NCBI GenBank assembly: GCA_029339195.1
Contig: JAPTJF010000018.1
Span: forward strand, 223,649 to 287,648
Reading direction: 5' to 3'
Length of the DNA stretch: 64,000 bases
DNA from: Micractinium sp. NFX-FRZ
Taxonomy: Eukaryota > Chlorophyta > Trebouxiophyceae > Chlorellales > Chlorellaceae
The position numbers and the translations under genes are program-made. A model generated the notes under the pieces. That model worked only from the letters and a program-made list of their open reading frames with translations. It ran no database searches and was not told the origin of the DNA. Numbering within the stretch: the first letter of the stretch is position 1; each line of letters begins with the position of its first letter. Below, piece after piece: positions 62,601 to 64,000 of the stretch.

Positions 62601-62880
62601 GCAAGCGGGCGGCTGGCCAGGAGTGCTACGCGGTGCGCCAGAGGCACACGACCTACCTGAGCTGCCGCAGCGCCGGGCGGCCGGGCACCCGTTGCTGCTG
62701 CTGCGGGCTGGCCGCATGCGGCCTCAAGGCACCACCCTTGGGGGCTGCAGTGATCAATTGCGCAGCCACTCTCATCGGGCCTGCTGGTGGAAGCGCGGGG
62801 GCGAGCGTAGCAGAGGGCAGAGTTGAGAGCCCCAGCTTTGAGCGCCGGCCCTTTGCTATGCAAGCCTGCCGGGTCGCGCG
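56691..62880 (-). CDS. G6PD: Glucose-6-phosphate 1-dehydrogenase, plastid type
   Basis: It catalyses the first oxidative pentose phosphate step, making NADPH. Exons (minus) from the second resolved one: 62280-62165, 61520-61386, 61118-61024, 60636-60582, 60301-60144, 59885-59759, 59420-59328, 59047-58922, 58726-58664, 58520-58420, 58154-57962, 57742-57613, 57376-57270, 56813-56691, all in phase. An in-phase upstream exon ends at 62491 and is Arg/Ala/Ser-rich like a transit peptide, but has no ATG, so the true start lies further upstream. Motifs: [19 protein letters not shown] (NADP binding), [20 protein letters not shown] (catalytic), [41 protein letters not shown] carries the two cysteines eight apart that are the redox switch of plastid isoforms. 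The intron after 59328 has a GCGAGT donor. Many introns contain exon-edge copies. Confidence 0.95.
56890..57190 (-). repeat. Copies of G6PD last-exon acceptor and penultimate-exon donor
   Basis: CGGCTGCAAGCCGCGCTGCTC near 56899, less its last base, repeats the last exon start at 56787-56806 (CGGCTGCACGCCGCGCTGCT). CTGCAGCACAGGCGTGAGCT near 57150 repeats the next exon's end at 57270 (CTGCAGCACTGGCGTGAACT). Both copies lie in the same intron, one from each flank. Confidence 0.8.
59490..59700 (-). repeat. Copies of G6PD exon edges around the RIDHYLGKE junction
   Basis: CAATCAGCTCCTTGCCCTGC near 59513 copies the acceptor edge of the exon ending at 59420. AGTCGATGCGGTAGATCTGG occurs twice, near 59636 and 59671, and copies the donor edge of the exon beginning at 59759 (GGTCGATGCGGTAGATTTGG). 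These edges flank the catalytic RIDHYLGKE codons. Confidence 0.85.
61630..61830 (-). repeat. Duplicated acceptor edge of the G6PD NADP-binding exon
   Basis: CTCCAGCCCATACACCTGCA near 61653, with GGCAGCTTGACGCGGGTG after it, repeats the exon start and upstream intron at 61506-61560. A third, shorter copy (GGTTCTGTGTCCTCC) lies near 61810. The unit is roughly 150-180 bases. Confidence 0.8.
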
Positions 62881-63414
62881 GGACTGAACAAACGCGGGGT
62901 GCGGATGATCACGAGCTGCGGAGAAGGGCGAGGGTTCTGCCCAGTTCCAGCCAGAAACTGTCCCTGCCGCTCAGCTGGCCGCCCCGCGAGCGCAAGGTCA
63001 GCAGGCAGAGTGAGGCAGGATCCAGAGTGGCCCAGCCAGTCATGGGGCTATGTTGCAGGGTTTGAGGTGGTTGGTGGGTTTACAAAAGCTGTGTCGGTCA
63101 TCAAGAAGCAGGGGCGGGGTGAGAGGGTACATTCTGTGCGCCCGAAGGCAGGCACCGGTGCCGAGTGCGCGAGCAGGCACCGGTGCGACGCCCTGCCACA
63201 GTCATGAAATATTCAATTGGCGTGGTACACGCATGAAAGACCGAGGGAATAGGTGATCGCAATCAGTTGTTGAGAGCGGCACTGCCGCGGCACCGCAGGC
63301 TCACGGGCGCTGCCGGCGCTGGCGCCACGGCGCAAGCCGCGTGGCACACGCGCGCTCGCTCGCTCGCATGCCGAGTCCCCGACAAAATGCGCGCCAGGAA
63401 CGGGCGCCGCAGCC
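62881..63414. other. Region upstream of G6PD, likely 5' exon and promoter
   Basis: The G6PD start codon must lie here, since the first recognisable exon has no ATG. Candidate minus-strand ATGs lie near 63042 and 63205, but no donor joined them convincingly. The 3' end of the redoxin-like gene begins at 63415, so the region is shared. Confidence 0.4.
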
Positions 63415-64000
63415 TCAGGCGCTGCCCACTTTTTGTGCCTCTGCCAGCACCGTCTCCAGTGGGGCGTGGTCCCCAAACGTCTTCTCCCCATAGCTGTAGG
63501 CCACGGCGCCGCCCTTCTTGACAATCATGAGGCCTGCAGTGAGTTGTGTGGGGTGGGCGGGCGGGCGGTGAGCGGCCAGCGAGACGGCAGGGGGAAGGGG
63601 GACTTGGAGGGGCAGGGAGCACCACGGTGTATGCATGTACGTGCCACCTGTAGTACTAAATACCCTGCAGCCGGGGGGGAAAACTTGTGATTCTTTTTAC
63701 TTAGAAAAGCTGTGACGTCACACCCACCCTAGCCGCGACCTCTCCGCCAGCTGCGTAGCCCCCAGGCCCCCCGCCAAGGGCTCCACTTCCCAGGCCCTCA
63801 TGCCTCACACACAGCTCCTGGCGTGAGCCCTTGCCCCCCGTGCACAGGCACGTCGTAATCACCTGCCTCCTTCCCTTCACCAGCCCGACCGCGGGCTTGG
63901 GCACACCTCACTTCTCCCTCACCAACTGCACCCCTCTCACCGCCCAGCGTCAGCCCGTCGGCACAGGCACGTCGTAATCACCTGCCTCCTTCCCTTCACC
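63415..64000 (-). CDS. Redoxin-like (AhpC/TSA, PRXL2-type) protein, C-terminal part
   Basis: Only the 3' end of the gene is in the window. The last exon (63533-63415) encodes GLMIVKKGGAVAYSYGEKTF then GDHAPLETVLAEAQKVGSA and a stop. GGxxxVxxxGxVxYxxxExxFGDHAP is the ending of thioredoxin-like AhpC/TSA proteins (PRXL2/AAED1 relatives), which are likely peroxide- or thiol-handling enzymes. An upstream exon may lie at about 63941-63979, between GGCAG and GTGAGAGG, but its frame is not certain. The assignment rests on about 38 residues, so it is tentative. The catalytic cysteine region is off the window. Confidence 0.5.
63840..64000 (-). repeat. Direct repeat of a 41-base block, 118 bases apart
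   Basis: GCACAGGCACGTCGTAATCA and the following CCTGCCTCCTTCCCTTCACC occur at 63842-63881 and at 63961-64000. The block covers a probable exon acceptor on the minus strand, so it looks like another exon-edge duplication. The second copy runs off the window end. Confidence 0.85.

Overview
The window is nuclear DNA from a GC-rich, intron-dense eukaryote, most likely a trebouxiophyte green alga (Chlorella-like). Three things support this. Almost every gene is cut into many short exons with GTGAGT/GTGCGT-type donors and TGCAG acceptors. The protein set is eukaryotic housekeeping: U2 snRNP A', proteasome Rpt1, NAC-alpha, ribosomal uS9 and complex I NDUFA8. The glucose-6-phosphate dehydrogenase also carries the cysteine pair typical of redox-controlled plastid forms. 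Species level cannot be read from the sequence. Most exon boundaries below were set by requiring GT/GC donors, AG acceptors, continuous phase and family conservation.

Layout, left to right: U2A' (minus, 3' end off the window); an orphan multi-pass membrane protein (plus, 3589-6843); an OB-fold/CCCH-finger/methyltransferase-like protein (plus, 7784-10998); 26S proteasome ATPase Rpt1 in 14 exons (minus, 18594-11886); a second orphan membrane protein (minus, 21087-19364) with degenerate copies of its last exon beyond its stop; a doubtful 49-residue membrane peptide gene; a 1105-residue Gln/Ala-rich coiled-coil protein (minus, 27118-23302); NAC-alpha (minus, 30340-27807); a WW/FF-domain protein of the PRP40/TCERG1 family (plus, 31611-37923); a MYND-finger helical protein (minus, 44068-38404); a His-rich ZIP metal transporter (minus, 50059-45667); ribosomal protein uS9/RPS16 (minus, 53648-51468) head-to-head with NDUFA8 (plus, 54062-55254); plastid-type G6PD (minus, about 62880-56691); and the 3' end of a redoxin-like gene (minus, from 63415 past the right edge).

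The genes do not form a pathway; they are a mixed set for splicing, protein turnover, translation, redox and metal handling. The most striking signal runs through the gene architecture. In nearly every multi-exon gene, introns next to certain exons carry one to four degenerate copies of that exon's edge together with its splice site, often in tandem. At least five introns appear to use GC-AG ends. One Rpt1 intron also contains a nearly perfect inverted repeat with arms of about 81 bases.
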